Part shown: in pieces, positions 1-10,859 of the stretch | Numbering within the stretch: position 1 is the stretch's first letter | Layout of the letters: every line of letters starts with the position of its first letter | NCBI GenBank assembly: GCA_964036045.1 | Contig: OZ038382.1 | Span: 109,948,578 to 110,012,577, forward strand | DNA length: 64,000 bases | Source of the DNA: Eutreptiella sp. 'Long Island Sound 2002' | Lineage: Eukaryota > Euglenozoa > Euglenophyceae > Eutreptiales > Eutreptiaceae | Direction: 5' to 3' | Translations under genes and position numbers: made by a program | Notes under the pieces: generated by a model | The model's input: the letters and a program-made list of their open reading frames with translations, nothing else | Database searches by the model: none | What the model was told of the DNA's origin: nothing

Positions 1-360
1 GTCCATCACGGAAAAGGAGGGGGGGGTGGAGAGGAAGACCAACCTCTAACTCAAAAGAGCACTTTGCCCCCCCCCCCCCCTAGAAACAACCCCTACGATG
101 AGGGTTGCTTGGGGAAAGAAATGGGATGGGGGTTTTTGAGGGTGCCGAATCCATTTTTTTAGGTGGTTTGCCCCAAAATTGAGGCTAGGTGGGGGTTCTG
201 CACCACGCCCTAGAACGCCACATCCCATCGTGGAGTTGGAACAAAGTGTTGGGCTCGCTTGAAACTCTTGACAAGTCCTAAAAGGAGAACAGGACCTGTC
301 ACAGGCCGTCGCCAACTCATTTCTCACAAAAACGGCATCTTTGGTGGTCAATATTAGGGA
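1..360 (-). pseudogene. Fragment of an unrecognised repeat-family protein, N-terminal exon
   Basis: A minus-strand open frame starts near 351 and runs toward the left edge. Its first residues carry the pattern LAxxCDRSxxPFRxC. A second copy with LAYDRSSYPFRIC lies at about 16570-16680, and the nucleotide block around CCTAAAAGGA...AGGACCTGTCA is also shared. I do not recognise the family. The rest of the frame crosses G and C homopolymers and is probably not coding. The gene continues outside the window. Confidence 0.3.
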
Positions 361-699
361 AAATTAGAGGTATGTTTTGCATACCCTCCCACATCCAAAC
401 ATATACCTGTCGGCACGTAGTCGGGTAGGAAGCACATAATTCAACGCTTGCACAGAGCAGGCACGAAACAAATCCTCAGTGGTCGGCCATAGGCTAAAAC
501 GCAACAAAGATAGTGACTGAGAGTGGGAAGTGTCCCCGCATGGGTCACAGATTGAAGGCATACCAATGTCTAGTCACCGGTTATCCCCACCTTTTTCACT
601 ACGGTTCACAGGTTAAACCGGGGCAAATCAGTGGCACCCTGCATGGGGTGTCAATCGCTGGCACACTATACACTTGGTTGGGGCATAAACATTGTGCAT
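361..699. other. Spacer left of transposon B
   Basis: No coding exon, tRNA or structured repeat is convincing here. Short open frames exist on both strands but have no recognisable features. The segment ends in GCAT just before the TIR of transposon B. Confidence 0.4.
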
Positions 700-701
700 T
701 G

Positions 702-727
702 GGGTGCGTCGCTAGAAGGTGTGCGCA
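702..727 (+). repeat. Left TIR of transposon B
   Basis: A perfect 26-bp inverted match to 14447-14472, beginning GGGTGCGTCGCTAGAAGGTG. Similarity continues with mismatches into a run of C. Confidence 0.85.
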
Positions 728-884
728 AGAACCCCCGCCTTCTAGCGCCCTTTTTGCATGATTACCCAAGCCACACCACCTTGTGTGGTTGGAAAGTGGT
801 TAGGGGCCAATGACCACATGTTTACGCCCCTTTTGGTGGCTGATTTTCACTTTTGTCCGAAACGGTCCGTTTTGCCGGATTTTC

Positions 885-1065
885 TACACCCCCCCGTTTT
901 GCTGGAAGGGGGGTTCTAGCACCCTTTCTGCACCCTTTCTGCACCCTTTGTGCGCCCTTTGTGCACCCCCCTTTCTGCGCTAGAACCCCCTTCCTGCACC
1001 CTTTCTGCACACCCTTTGTGCGCTGGAACCCCCTTTCTGCACCCTTTCTGCGGGGGGGTTTCTGC
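885..1065. repeat. GGAACCCC / CTTTCTGCRC repeat cluster, left subterminal region of B
   Basis: Many imperfect copies of GCACCCTTTCTGC, GCGCTGGAACCCC and CTAGAACCCCC. Open frames through this block only translate the repeat, so it is treated as non-coding. The same motif recurs at 2812-2990, 11735-11960 and 14168-14335, all inside element B. Confidence 0.8.
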
Positions 1066-2797
1066 GCCAAGGATTTTTGCAAGAAGGGCACCAAATGCAT
1101 CCACCGGGTTCAAATTTGGTTTCTCAAGCGTACATGCGATGCCTTTTTCTTCGGTCCTTTGTGGCCTCGCCAAGGGCAAGCCTTTGCCGGGCCGCTCGGT
1201 GTCGTAACCCCACGTCAAGGGTCTCCATGTTGAATACATGGGTGAAACGCGTGGGCGGCGGAGGCACCACCCACACATGCTGTTTTTGACAGCAAGTTTG
1301 AAAGGCTTATGCCTGTGTTCCGCAGGTATACTGCTGAACACATAAAGGTTACGATACTTTTGGAGCAACGCTCCACAATGCACCACTGTCCAGTGGACCC
1401 ATGGGGTTGACTTCCAACCCAATCGGAGCCATGCCTCACCGATTTTACGGCAGTGAGTCTTGGCCTCTTGCACCTGACCATTGGTCAATGGTGTCTTTTG
1501 CCTCCACAAGGCATATAGGCTACGCATATTGCGCAGCAACACTTCAATAAGTGTCCACAAGAGGACACCACCAAACATGGTGTTAGGAAAATGGTTCCTG
1601 AGGCCATGTACAATTCGAACATAGTACTTGGGGTACTCAAGAACAACATAGAGGTGCTGATATCAAATTGCCCTGCCTTAGTGGTCTTTTAGAAAAGCCT
1701 GTCAGCAGGAGCCACATGCTTTACATCTGCTAAAAGGGTAGACAATATATCGGCAAACTCACTAGCGATTCGCCGCACTCCAACAAAACCCACTGCTAAC
1801 GTGGTAATATTTTCTGTTAGGGGCTTCTTGAAAACATTGGGTACCCTACAACCTGCGTGTGCATAGTCTCCAATGCGAATACACACACTTCGAAGAAATG
1901 CCCCCCATTGAATTTTGTTTACCGTGCCCTCTATCGGCACCAAGCCGGTGGCATCGGGGCAGCCCCACCAACACTCCCCCCCCCCCCCCGTTCGTCACCA
2001 TCATGAGTTACCCATCCCCGGTCAGTTTACATTGAAACTTTTTGGTTTCGTTTTTGACACGGAATGTACAACTTCCCTGTAGATGGAGGATTTGGGCATT
2101 TAGGCCCGCATCCTCATCTAAAGCCTGCAGCCATGCGGCGTCATCGGGCCCATCCATGCACACCCACATCACTCATTTGTGGATGTCCCCCGCAACAGAA
2201 AAACCCCGAGGCCCAGCGGTTTACAAAAACATCCATCTTAGTGACCAATGTGTGCCACAATGACGTTGCATCGGGGCATATTAAAATCCAAATCTTCTCA
2301 GTCTCCACTTCAGGCTCCCCTAGGGTCTCGGCTATCCTCAACTGCGTAAAAAAGGGGTCTTCTAGGGTTGCTGTCGCTGTGCGCCGCCGCTCGATCATGT
2401 TGGGGCCATTGATAGCGTAGGTTGTGGTGGAGTACGGGGCTAGCCTTGTGCGCGCTTCGCCAAGATCGCGGCGCGTGCATTCGCGCGGGAGGGCCAACAT
2501 CTGCCGTATTGATAACTTCAATCTCCTATCGTTGGCCCATAGTCCGATTGCGCGCACTACACGAGGGTCCTCATCGTCGTCGTGCCCGGCGAAACGGATG
2601 TACAAGCCCCCACCACCCTCAACGAAAGCTGCCTCCGGATCCACTAAAAGTTCCCGCATGATGGTCTGTATGTGGTGCCGCCGCTCTGCTCAGGCTTTCC
2701 CCTCAATGGCCGTGTATGGCTTGAGCTGTGGGATGCTACCCACAAGTGCGGCAACCGCCTTTTCCATGGTTTCTGTGACAAACGGGAAAGGTGTGAC
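910..2797 (-). pseudogene. ORF2 of transposon B: transposase-like protein, broken
   Basis: Reading down from an acceptor-like CAG at about 2798, coding passes through 2797-2141, 1943-1689 and 1578-1070 in different frames. The first part contains CPDATSLWHTLVTK, matching the DGT motif of the A and C transposases (VDGTLRHEASYVH, FDGTKLWEASFVH). The last part has VHCGALLQKYRNLYVF followed by EHRHKPFKL, corresponding to the ExxH..LK block of the other two. In transposase terms these could be the first acidic residue and the glutamate of a DDE-type active site. An in-frame TGA near 2661 and several frame changes break the gene. The family cannot be named with certainty. Confidence 0.55.
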
Positions 2798-2811
2798 TGC
2801 TGGAACCCCTG

Positions 2812-2990
2812 CTGGAACCCCATGCTGAAACCCCTTTCTGCGCCGGAACCCCTGCTGGAACCCTTTGCTGGAACCCCTTCCAGCGCTGGAACCCCCTTCT
2901 AGCGGACCCTTCCAGCGAACCCTTCCAGCGCTCGAACCCCTTCCAGCACCCCTTCCAGCACCCCCTTCCAGCACTGCCCCCCCCCCCCTT
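2812..2990. repeat. GGAACCCC repeat cluster, probable intron of B ORF2
   Basis: Tandem-like CTGGAACCCC units with CCTTCCAGCG variants. On the minus strand the left border ends in CCAGCAG before the exon at 2797, a plausible 3' splice site. The donor side is not clear, near a run of C at about 2985. Confidence 0.6.
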
Positions 2991-3396
2991 GTTTTGCCTT
3001 TCCCTCTCATTGAGCCAAAGGTACAGGCACAGGCACAGTGCAATGTCATGGTCAACACTTTGCAATGTCGTACAATGTATTCATGTGTTCCACCCCATGG
3101 TACCGACCCCTTCAGTCCAGAATCAAACAGGCTACAATAATATATCGGAACTTTGAATGAATGCATGCATATAGGGCGCAAATCTTGGTGACGTCCCCAA
3201 GGGGTAGGCTATGTGAAGCCTCCCACTCGTGACACCACCTTAGGCACTTCGTGCACATCGCAACTACTGTCCTACGCGAGGTAACGCGCAACCTAGGGGC
3301 TAAAACGAAAAAAGGTTTCCGTTCAAGGTGGCGCAATGCTGTCAGCACAATCGCAGCGCACCCCGTACATGCACATGCACATGCAGGTGTTATCTC
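2991..3396. other. Spacer between the two genes of B
   Basis: Minus-strand open frames exist (for example about 3181-2990), but no motif or homologue within the window supports them. It may hold the 5' exon of ORF2. Confidence 0.3.
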
Positions 3397-3578
3397 AGGT
3401 CCCAACAAGTCTGCTCTCCAGGTCCCAAAAGGTCTGCTCTCCAGGTCCCAACAGGTCTGCTCTCCCGGTCCCAACAGGTCTGCTCTCCAGGTCCCAACAG
3501 GTCTGCTCTCGAGGTCCCAACCGGTCTCATCATGAGGTCCCAACAAGTGCCGACAGGTCTCCTCTCCAAGTCCCAAAA
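3397..3578. repeat. 23-bp tandem repeat, about 7-8 copies
   Basis: The unit is AGGTCCCAACAGGTCTGCTC plus TCC, with copies diverging toward the right. It is open in several frames on both strands purely because of the repeat. It lies just downstream of the end of B ORF1. Confidence 0.9.
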
Positions 3579-3595
3579 CAATTCGTCTCCAATGC

Positions 3596-4211
3596 CTACG
3601 CCTTCTTGTAATTGCCCGCCATCACCGCCAATAGCTGCTCTGCCTGTTGCTTTACTTCAGCCGTCTTGGTGTTGCTCTCCACCGGCTGCTTCTTCATGCT
3701 CTCATTCTCCAGCTCCAACTCCCTGACCCGTTTCCGCTCGTTGTCCAACTGGGCCTCGGCGCTCGCCCGTCCCACGTGCTCCGTCTCAAGCTGCTTGGTC
3801 AGCCGGCCACTCAGTGTCTCTGCCTTGCTCTTGGAGGCCTCGGACATCGCCTTTGCCACTGCCCAAGGAGAAAACTACAATCTCTCAGGGTCACACTCAT
3901 CTGCTGCGTCAGGGAGTCCTTGCACCGCTGTACCACCTTGTCAGCCATAGCCCGAGCGTCGACCATTTGCTAGGACTGCTCGGATTGCTGGGACTGCGAC
4001 TGCGATGACTGAGATGCCCGGGTTGTCTTGTCCTTGTCCTTGTCCTTGTCCTTGTCCTTGTCCTTGTCCTTGCGCTGGCCTTTGGCCTTGCCTTTCTCCT
4101 TCGGCTCGTCCTTGGCTTTGTCCTTGCCTTTGTCTTTGTCTTTGTCCTTCGGCTGCTCCTTGTCCTCGGCATCATCGTCGTCTCCTTCCACCTCAATCGC
4201 AGCGCCCCTTG
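3596..4211 (-). pseudogene. B ORF1, 3' part: acidic/lysine-rich tail and coiled coil
   Basis: This is the continuation of the dioxygenase gene at 11187-14133, split by transposon A. Removing A and one CA dinucleotide joins the frames exactly (VGGRGHT on one side, RGAAIEVEGDDDD on the other). It reads an acidic stretch, then about ten KD dipeptides encoded by a CTTGTC hexamer repeat (4028-4075), then a glutamine-rich part with an in-frame TAG near 3970. After a frame change or small intron it ends in a coiled coil with heptad-like charge pattern (3859-3596, ending in GNYKKA). A similar coiled coil ends ORF1 of A and C. Confidence 0.6.
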
Positions 4212-4600
4212 TGTACCCTTCGTGAACGGCCGTTAAGTGGCCGTTTGAATAATTGCGTGAATTTCACGTGAATTTACCCAAATTTTGAGGTTTTTGGGGG
4301 AAAATGCCATATTCTTGGTTCATTCCGAGGGCTTTGAGGGGCCAAAATTCCTCCCCCAGCTTTGTTACGCATCATCCTATGAAAGTCCCGCACCAAAAGC
4401 ATCCATCATGTCCGAACCGTGCCCAAAACGAGAGATGCCGAAACCCGGCAATCCTGTAGCCGATTCACAGCCGTGAATTCACGTGAATTCGTACGAAATT
4501 CGCACGAATTTCGCACCAATTTCGTACGAATTTCACGTGAATTCACGTGATTTTACACAAATGTTACCGGTGTGCACCCCCTGATTTGTCCTCACACCCC
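4212..4600. repeat. Left terminal and subterminal region of A
   Basis: The TIR is followed by a short stem (GGCCGTTAAGTGGCC) and, at about 4470-4560, by dense ACGTGAATT and TTCGTACGAA palindromes. The whole 390 bp is nearly identical to 32830-33220, the left end of D, which defines it as a shared terminus. Confidence 0.85.
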
Positions 4601-4661
4601 TAGTAGGCCCCCCAGCATGCATCGGTCACAGGCAACAATGGTCTGGGTTTGTAAGGTGATC

Positions 4662-6500
4662 TCATGTCCGTCTCTTGCAGCACCGGAACTGCCGCTGCAG
4701 AGTCTGAAGGTGCTGCATGTCGGTTAGAAGCCGTCTTCTTGTGCGGCTTGCATACGTTTGTACACTTATGGGCCCTTGCCCATTTTGTGCCCTTTTGGTC
4801 ACATCCCACCCATGCAACCAAAGGCTATCGTCAATGGTGTGGTTGTCCACAACCACTTGCACCCCTAGTCTCCCCCGGAGGAGGCTTAGGGCCCCGCTGT
4901 TGCGCAACATGCGCTTCAGCCTCTGGTGACTTCCCTCCATGGCAAAGCAGGAGAACTTTGACAAGATTCTCCACTTCTTTGCAAAATAATACATGTGGTC
5001 GATCCAAAGATGCGTCCACAGAAGTTGGCCCCACTGGAGCTCATTGTGGGCAGCGCCCATGGCTATGCTATGGTTCCGGAGCCGCCCCAAGTCGGCCCCG
5101 GAGAACCATGCGGAACGCCACGCGTATACACACATGCCTGCAAAATTCTCCCACCACGTTTTGGACGCCGACTCCCAACTTTTTCCCCCTACTTGATGCT
5201 GCCTCACACTAGGCTGCTGTAGGCAAGCATCTATTATTTTCTCCCAACCCCTATTCCGCATGAAATGGATGGCAGCAGCACACTCCATCCTCACCTTCCC
5301 CTTGCTGTTTGCCTTGTCATTATTTAATGAGGCACGGGTGCAAGTTCGTGCAGCAAGCCGTGCCTCATCTAGAACCGGTTGCAGCATGGTGCGTGCCAGA
5401 TTGGCCGGTGCCTTCCCTGTCAATTGTACAACTAGGTCCCGTGTCCCGTTGATTGCACACAACGGGACACAAAGGACCCCATGGAGGCCATAATCAGGCA
5501 CTCGCCTATCACTCGTAATGGTCCTATATATAGCATTTATGGCAACGGCCGGTTCCCAGTTGCCGTCTATCGCACTTGCTGTGCCAAAGTTAGCAAGGCA
5601 CAGAGCACGGTTACGCATGCAGACCCAACACACAGTGGCACCAGGGGATTCTGCCTTCCAGTTTTGGCCGCCCGCCATCAGCACCTGTGCTTTACCATCT
5701 GCACACAGAAGAAAAAGGGACTGTCTATTTTCCCCTCCCGTATCCTTAAAACTTACGGTTGCGGCCTTGCGCAACTCATCATCAAAATCAATTTCTTGGG
5801 AGGCCGCGTAGAGGGTCTCCCACTTTTCACTGCCCCCTAGTAGCCACCAACTAGATAGTTGGTTGGGGCTAGCGGTGCCACCAAGCGTGCAATGGACGTA
5901 CGAGGCCTCATGCCTCAATGTACCGTCCACCGCAATAGGCAACCAATGCAGCCGTCGGTCCCCGGGCTGCATGATGTCCAAGGGTGGGGGTGGTCGACAC
6001 TTGAATAGGTGGCCGATGCGGTTAGGTAGGAAGCAGGCCGCACCATTGATGGCCGTGTCGTCTCCCGTATAGGCGGTGAACGCCCGGGACTCCGGCAACG
6101 CTAGCTGCCGAAGCATGCCGTACACCTGGTCCCATACCACACCGTACGTCATGCTCCCCACTAGGTACCGGGACTCCGTCCTAGAGAGGTGCAATGACCG
6201 GATCCTCCAGACGGCCATAATCAACCTGTCCTCCATGTTGGGCTCAGGCTGGACGGTGGCTACAACTCTTCTTTCGGGGGTAAGCACTATTTGCCCCGTG
6301 TCGGGCAGGTACTTGACGGTGTAGGGTGCTGCAAGCTCCTTGGTAACAACTTGCTGGAGCTCTTGTAGGCGCCTCCGTTGTGTACGACCCGTTAGCAAAT
6401 GGAATGGCTCCTTGGGCCGCGGCATGGTGTGAGATACAAGACCTGTGGAATGGGGGAGGCATTCATCGCAAGGTTTGTACCATCCCCCTCCCGCAGACAA
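4662..6500 (-). CDS. Transposase-like protein of transposon A (ORF2)
   Basis: A 612-residue open frame, the longest intact gene of its family here. Near residues 190-200 it has AVDGTLRHEASYVH, aligned with FDGTKLWEASFVH in C and PDATSLWHT in B. It then has a cysteine pair in CWVCMRNRA, a PDYGLHG motif, and near the end LWIDHMYYFAKKW plus MEGSHQRLKR, aligned with LWIDHLFGWARRW and GEGRHKALK in C. The spacing of conserved D, D and E/H suggests an RNase-H-fold DDE transposase, but I cannot assign a named superfamily. It should act on the TGTACCC ends. The likely start is the methionine before PRPKEPF, about 25 residues inside. The frame ends at TGA. Confidence 0.65.
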   Translation of the reverse strand: MSAGGGWYKPCDECLPHSTGLVSHTMPRPKEPFHLLTGRTQRRRLQELQQVVTKELAAPYTVKYLPDTGQIVLTPERRVVATVQPEPNMEDRLIMAVWRIRSLHLSRTESRYLVGSMTYGVVWDQVYGMLRQLALPESRAFTAYTGDDTAINGAACFLPNRIGHLFKCRPPPPLDIMQPGDRRLHWLPIAVDGTLRHEASYVHCTLGGTASPNQLSSWWLLGGSEKWETLYAASQEIDFDDELRKAATVSFKDTGGENRQSLFLLCADGKAQVLMAGGQNWKAESPGATVCWVCMRNRALCLANFGTASAIDGNWEPAVAINAIYRTITSDRRVPDYGLHGVLCVPLCAINGTRDLVVQLTGKAPANLARTMLQPVLDEARLAARTCTRASLNNDKANSKGKVRMECAAAIHFMRNRGWEKIIDACLQQPSVRQHQVGGKSWESASKTWWENFAGMCVYAWRSAWFSGADLGRLRNHSIAMGAAHNELQWGQLLWTHLWIDHMYYFAKKWRILSKFSCFAMEGSHQRLKRMLRNSGALSLLRGRLGVQVVVDNHTIDDSLWLHGWDVTKRAQNGQGPISVQTYASRTRRRLLTDMQHLQTLQRQFRCCKRRT

Positions 6501-6539
6501 CTAAATTTTGTGGGTCTCTAGCGTGGTTCGCATGCAATT

Positions 6540-6720
6540 TGAAGAAATTCACATAAATTCGCAAGAAACTCGTACGAATTTCGTGCGAAGTTCACGTGAA
6601 TACATTGGTGTGAATATTCTGGAAATGTGAAATTCGCGAGAAATTCGTCCAAATCTCGTACGAATTTCGTGCGAATTTCGTGCGAATTTCACGTGACTGT
6701 CACAGAATTTCTGTCGAAGC
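6540..6720. repeat. TTCGTACGAA palindrome cluster between the two genes of A
   Basis: Repeated TCGTACGAATTTCG and ACGTGAA units just upstream of the transposase gene, where its promoter should lie. The same units occur near both ends of A and in the ORF1 intron. Confidence 0.8.
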
Positions 6721-7021
6721 GTCATCCTGTTGCCCTCGTTGACCCTCACAAAGCAAGCAAAGGATGGTGTTCATTGGTTACCACACACCCAGTCCAATGG
6801 TTGTCATTCCGTGTGACACTCAGTCAGCAGTGCAACAGGTCGCGGGGCATAGCATACCCCGAATAAAATACAAACAGTGCTGCAGAAAATATCGCAAACA
6901 GGTCAGGGGGGCATAGCATAGTGCTGCGGAAAATTTCGCAAAGTGGGGGGGGAGTGCCCCACATGTCGGTCAAACTGCCCATGACTGGGGAGGGGGGGGG
7001 GCAGGATAACATTTGTGGAGG
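6721..7021. other. Intergenic spacer of transposon A
   Basis: No supported exon. It holds a short direct repeat (GCATAGCATA / GTGCTGCRGAAAATWTCGCAAA at 6845-6945) and a G-rich run before the end of ORF1. Confidence 0.4.
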
Positions 7022-10000
7022 TTAGAAGGGACAGGTGGTTCCGAGGTTAAAGGGTGAGCTACACCCCCCCCCTTGGAGCAGAGCTCCGGCTAGCGGAGCC
7101 CTGGGAGCTCTGCTGCCCCACCGCCTCCACAAAGGAGGGGTCCATGGCCGCCGACGTGAGGCGGTGGGGGGGGTACTGCCGGCGCACTTCCTCCAGTGCG
7201 GCACTCACCCTGAGGGCGTCGGGGGCCACGTTGTCCACATCGGCCTGCTGGCCACTGCCCATCATGGCCATCCGCAGGCCGGTGGACACTGCCGACATCT
7301 GGCCGGCGCACGCCTCGGCCTGGGCATGCCGCGCCTGTGCGCCGGCCAGGAGGTACCGGACACCGGCGGCACTGCCCCCCCCCCCCCCTGTCACCCGGGG
7401 GGGCCTAAGCACCCGAAGGCCTCTCCACTGCCTGTGCTGCCTGTGCCGCTGGCTTTGCCTTGCGCGACGTCGCCAGGTCGCGCTCCAGAGTTTTCACCTT
7501 GGCGGCCAACCGGTCACGCTCCTTGGTGACGTCCGCCAACCGCGACTCGACGTCCCGCCTGTCCTCGTTGGCCCTGGACAGACGGGCCTCGAGGTCGCGG
7601 TCGGCGGCCTCCGCGCTGATCGCGCGTGCCTCCCACGCCCCCGCCCGCTGCTGCTACACCCACTCGTGCACCGCCCCCCTCTGCCCCCGCCCCGCCACCG
7701 GCTCCGCCTGCTCCGCCCGCTCCGCCCGCACCGCCCGCTCCGCCGGGGTGGCCGTACGCGGGGCTTTGGGGGGGGGGGCTCCGTGTCCCCTTGGGGGCGC
7801 CCTTTCCGCTTGCGGGTGGGGGGTTCGTCCGGCTCCTCGACGTCAATGACGGCAGCCACCCCCATCTTCCGCTGCCTCCCCACATGGACGCGCATGGCAA
7901 GCCATGCCACGTCTGCCCACTCCGGCCTCCGTTGGTCCCAACCCGTGAGCACATTCAGCCCAAAGACCCCAGCCGTGGTCACCGTCCCCTCCTCCCCAAT
8001 CCGCGACACCCCGGTCTGCACCCGCCAGTGCCCATTCACAAGCCTGTAGGCAAACATGCCCACAAGCTCCTACCCCGCGGGCAGGTTGGCCCCCCCCCTG
8101 ACCACAATGGGGCAGGGGAAGGAGATGCGGAAGGTGCCCTGCACCCCCCAGGACTCCAAGACCATGTCCCACTTGGCAGTAAGATGCCGCTGCCGCCCAT
8201 CGGGCCCGGGCGGCACCTGCTGAGTTCAGGCCGGATCGGGCTGCGTGGCGGCCAGGGTGACCCGGTCCAGGGGGGGTCGATGTGGGCCTCGCCCAAGTCG
8301 ACGCGGGACGGCATGGGCACCACCACCTCGCGCGCCACATGCCCCGTGGCGGTGCTGGCCTCGCTGCCGGTGCCTCCCGAACGTCCAGAGCGCCGCGATC
8401 CCTCACTGCGCACACTGCCGGCCTCGCTTGGCGGCCGTCCACCACCGGTGCCTGCGGGCTGGTCGCCACCGGTGCCTCCGGGCGGCTCGGCGTGCTCCTC
8501 GGGCAATCGGGGCCGGGGATTGTACTTGCGCTTGGCGTGGTGCCGAATATCCGGCGACCACGCGGTGAACGGGACCTGCAGATGTGGGGAAGTGTGCAAG
8601 GCACAAATTGAGAGAGGAGGAGTGGAGACGAGGCAATGCAAGAACAAAAGGAACAAATTGGACGAAATTCACAGAAATCCGTACGAAATTCGTACGAAAT
8701 CCGTACGAATTTCGTACGAATTTCGTGCAAATTTCACATTTCCAGATTATTCACACAAATTTATTCACGTGCAATTCGTACGAAATTCGTACGAATTTCA
8801 TACGAATTTCGTACGAATTTCACGTGAATTTCGTCCAATTTGCCAAAAAACAAAGGAAACACACAAGCAAGCACACCTTGCACTCACCTGGGCATGTGAT
8901 GCTCCATGCCCCGGTCTTCGCGCACTTGGGCGACCGCCACGCTGGGGCTGTGTTCGCCAGATGCCACAGCGTGGTCGGCCGCTCATGGGGGGGGCAATGC
9001 CGGTCATGGCGAAGTGGATCTCCGACTCCGCATCGGCATTGTCCACCTTGCACACCTCTAGTTGGTGCACGCTGCCCACGAAGAACAGCATGCACTGCTC
9101 GCCGACCTCGATGACCGAGAGGTCGGAGGCCGGGGCCGACCGGGAGAGGAAGGTGGGGTGGAAGGGGCAGGTGGGGGGGCCTGCCGGGACCGACTCGGGG
9201 GGTTGTCGAAGAGGGCCTGGGCAGCATCCCCCTCCCACAACCGTACCCTCCCAACCACCCCCTTCCCCACACACAACACCTGGTCCACGCTGGGGAAGTC
9301 CCAGCTGGACAAATCCCCCGCAACCTCCAGGGCCTCCTTGGGGGGGGTGAGGTCCGGGTGTGTGGTGTTGGGCTGGTGGTGTTTGTGTCGGGGGTCGGGG
9401 GTCCACAAGTGAAAAACAGCCCCCTGCAGCCCATCCTTGGAGTCGGGGAGGGCAGGCAACCCATGGTGGCGGCTGGTGGCCACCATCAGCAGCATGTCCC
9501 CCCGCTGCAGCTCAACGGTGTCCAAGCGCGCCTCCGCAGCCTCCCCCAGGGCCGTCCCCGCCTGCACCGCCACCTTGTAGTCCTCTGACAAGCAGAGGAA
9601 GCTACTCAGGTGGCACCCCGAGATGTCCCTGCTGTTGGGGGGGAGCACCTCGGGGTGGGTGGCGACATTGGTGTGGGGGAGCTGCGGCCCACTCCCCACA
9701 CTTGCCACGATGACGCTGCCCGGCGTCATTGGGTGGAGGTCCCCAACCCCAGGGGACACTTTCGGTGAGGTGGGGGTGGAAATTCTTGAAGAGAGGCCCC
9801 CCCACCCCCGACCCCAGGTTGCTCTTGCTTTGCCAACGCCGGGGGAGCTCAGGATCCTTGGCCTGATCTTCACTCCGCGCGGCGTTGAAAAGGAGCTCAA
9901 AAATTTTTGCGACGACTTTTTCGTCACCGCTGCCCCACGCCTTCATCACCTTGTTCCACCCCACCTCACAATCCCGTGCTTCCGCAAGCCCCCGAAGCAC

Positions 10001-10808
10001 AACGTAGCCGTTCCCATCAACAAAGTTGAGGGGCGGTTGGGAGGGGCCAACCCTGTCGGGGGCGGGGTCGGGGTTGCCCATCACCCCATGAGGGGGGTCG
10101 GGAAGGGATTTGGTGCGGAGGGGGGGTTCACTTGAAATGAAGGGGGGGGGGCATTGAGGCACCACGGTACCATTGCAAAGAAATTGTGCTGTAGAAGGTG
10201 GGGTGGGTGACGTCGGGGATGTGCACCTTGCGGGGGATGGTGGGATCGAAAGGGGCGATGCCCGAATCATCCCACCACCGGGGGTTGGCAAGGTGCCAAG
10301 AGAAGGGGAAAAAAGAATGGTCTGCCGGTGCACCTGCAGCAAGATCCTGTAGGCACACCATGTCGCAGTGGGGGGGGGGGGTATGGACGAGGTTAGTGGT
10401 GGGGTACACCTGGACGTGGGCGTCCTTAGGCTTCCCCGCACGGTTAGTGCGCATGGAATTGAGGAGCTGGTCAACACTGGAAGGGAGAGGGGTTGGATGC
10501 AGAAATTTAAGGGAGGGGAGTGGGCGGCGCAGTTCCCTCCACAGGGTTGTGGCCCAGGCCCTCCCCCCAAGGTAGGAGTTGCGGGTGGGGCTGCGCAGGT
10601 CGATGTGGATGACCTCGGGAAAGAGGTCGAGGGATGCTGCGCAGCCCACAACATCATCCACCCCCAGTGCCCCCGACTGGTACGTCGCCTCCTCCAATTG
10701 ATGGTGGGCGACGGGGAGGGCTTGGTAATGGGCGACGGTGTCGGCTGCGGGGTCGGGGCGAGAGGCCAGGCTGGCGAGCTGGGACATAGTCTGCTGGGAC
10801 ATTGTCAA
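7022..10808 (-). pseudogene. ORF1 of transposon A: 2OG-Fe(II) dioxygenase-like protein with coiled-coil tail
   Basis: The start is the methionine at 10808. The N-terminal part (10808-10128) ends in HIPDVTHPTFYST, a motif shared with HIPDITHPTLHST in C'. Coding continues through shifted frames to 8888. The putative double-stranded beta-helix has PHTN at about 9670 (an HxD site with N for D), then SRHHGLP at about 9465 (second histidine); the arginine seen in the B and C copies (TRII, GRAL) is replaced by glycine. After the intron at 8576-8887 it reads VPFTAWSPDIRHHAKRK, a proline/glycine-rich stretch, a VLESWGV/FPCPIVV/GMFAYRL block that resembles B, and a coiled coil at 7640-7440. Frame changes at about 10.0, 9.75, 9.19 and 8.1 kb fall mostly in G/C runs. 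This copy may be inactive. Confidence 0.55.
8576..8887 (-). other. Spliceosomal intron of A ORF1 carrying TTCGTACGAA palindromes
   Basis: On the minus strand the donor is CCCAG|GTGAGTGC and the acceptor CTGCAG|GTCCC; length 312 bp. It contains a dense run of TTCGTACGAA units (8660-8830). C ORF1 has an intron at the matching place with the same CAG|GTCCC acceptor (62209-62542), and B has one at 11734-12016. The intron sequences differ, each carrying its own family palindrome. Confidence 0.75.
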
Positions 10809-10859
10809 AAGAGAATGCGAAGAGAGTTCGAGAGCTGTGAGAAAGCGAAACAGTGGAAA

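Noticed and set aside
885-3000. Open frames rich in GTP, CWNP or AERVQKG repeats
   Set aside because: They follow the GGAACCCC repeats, which sit between splice sites.
7626-9350. Long plus-strand frame of 574 residues, Pro/Ala-rich
   Set aside because: It is the complement of A ORF1, has no motif and runs through the ORF1 intron.
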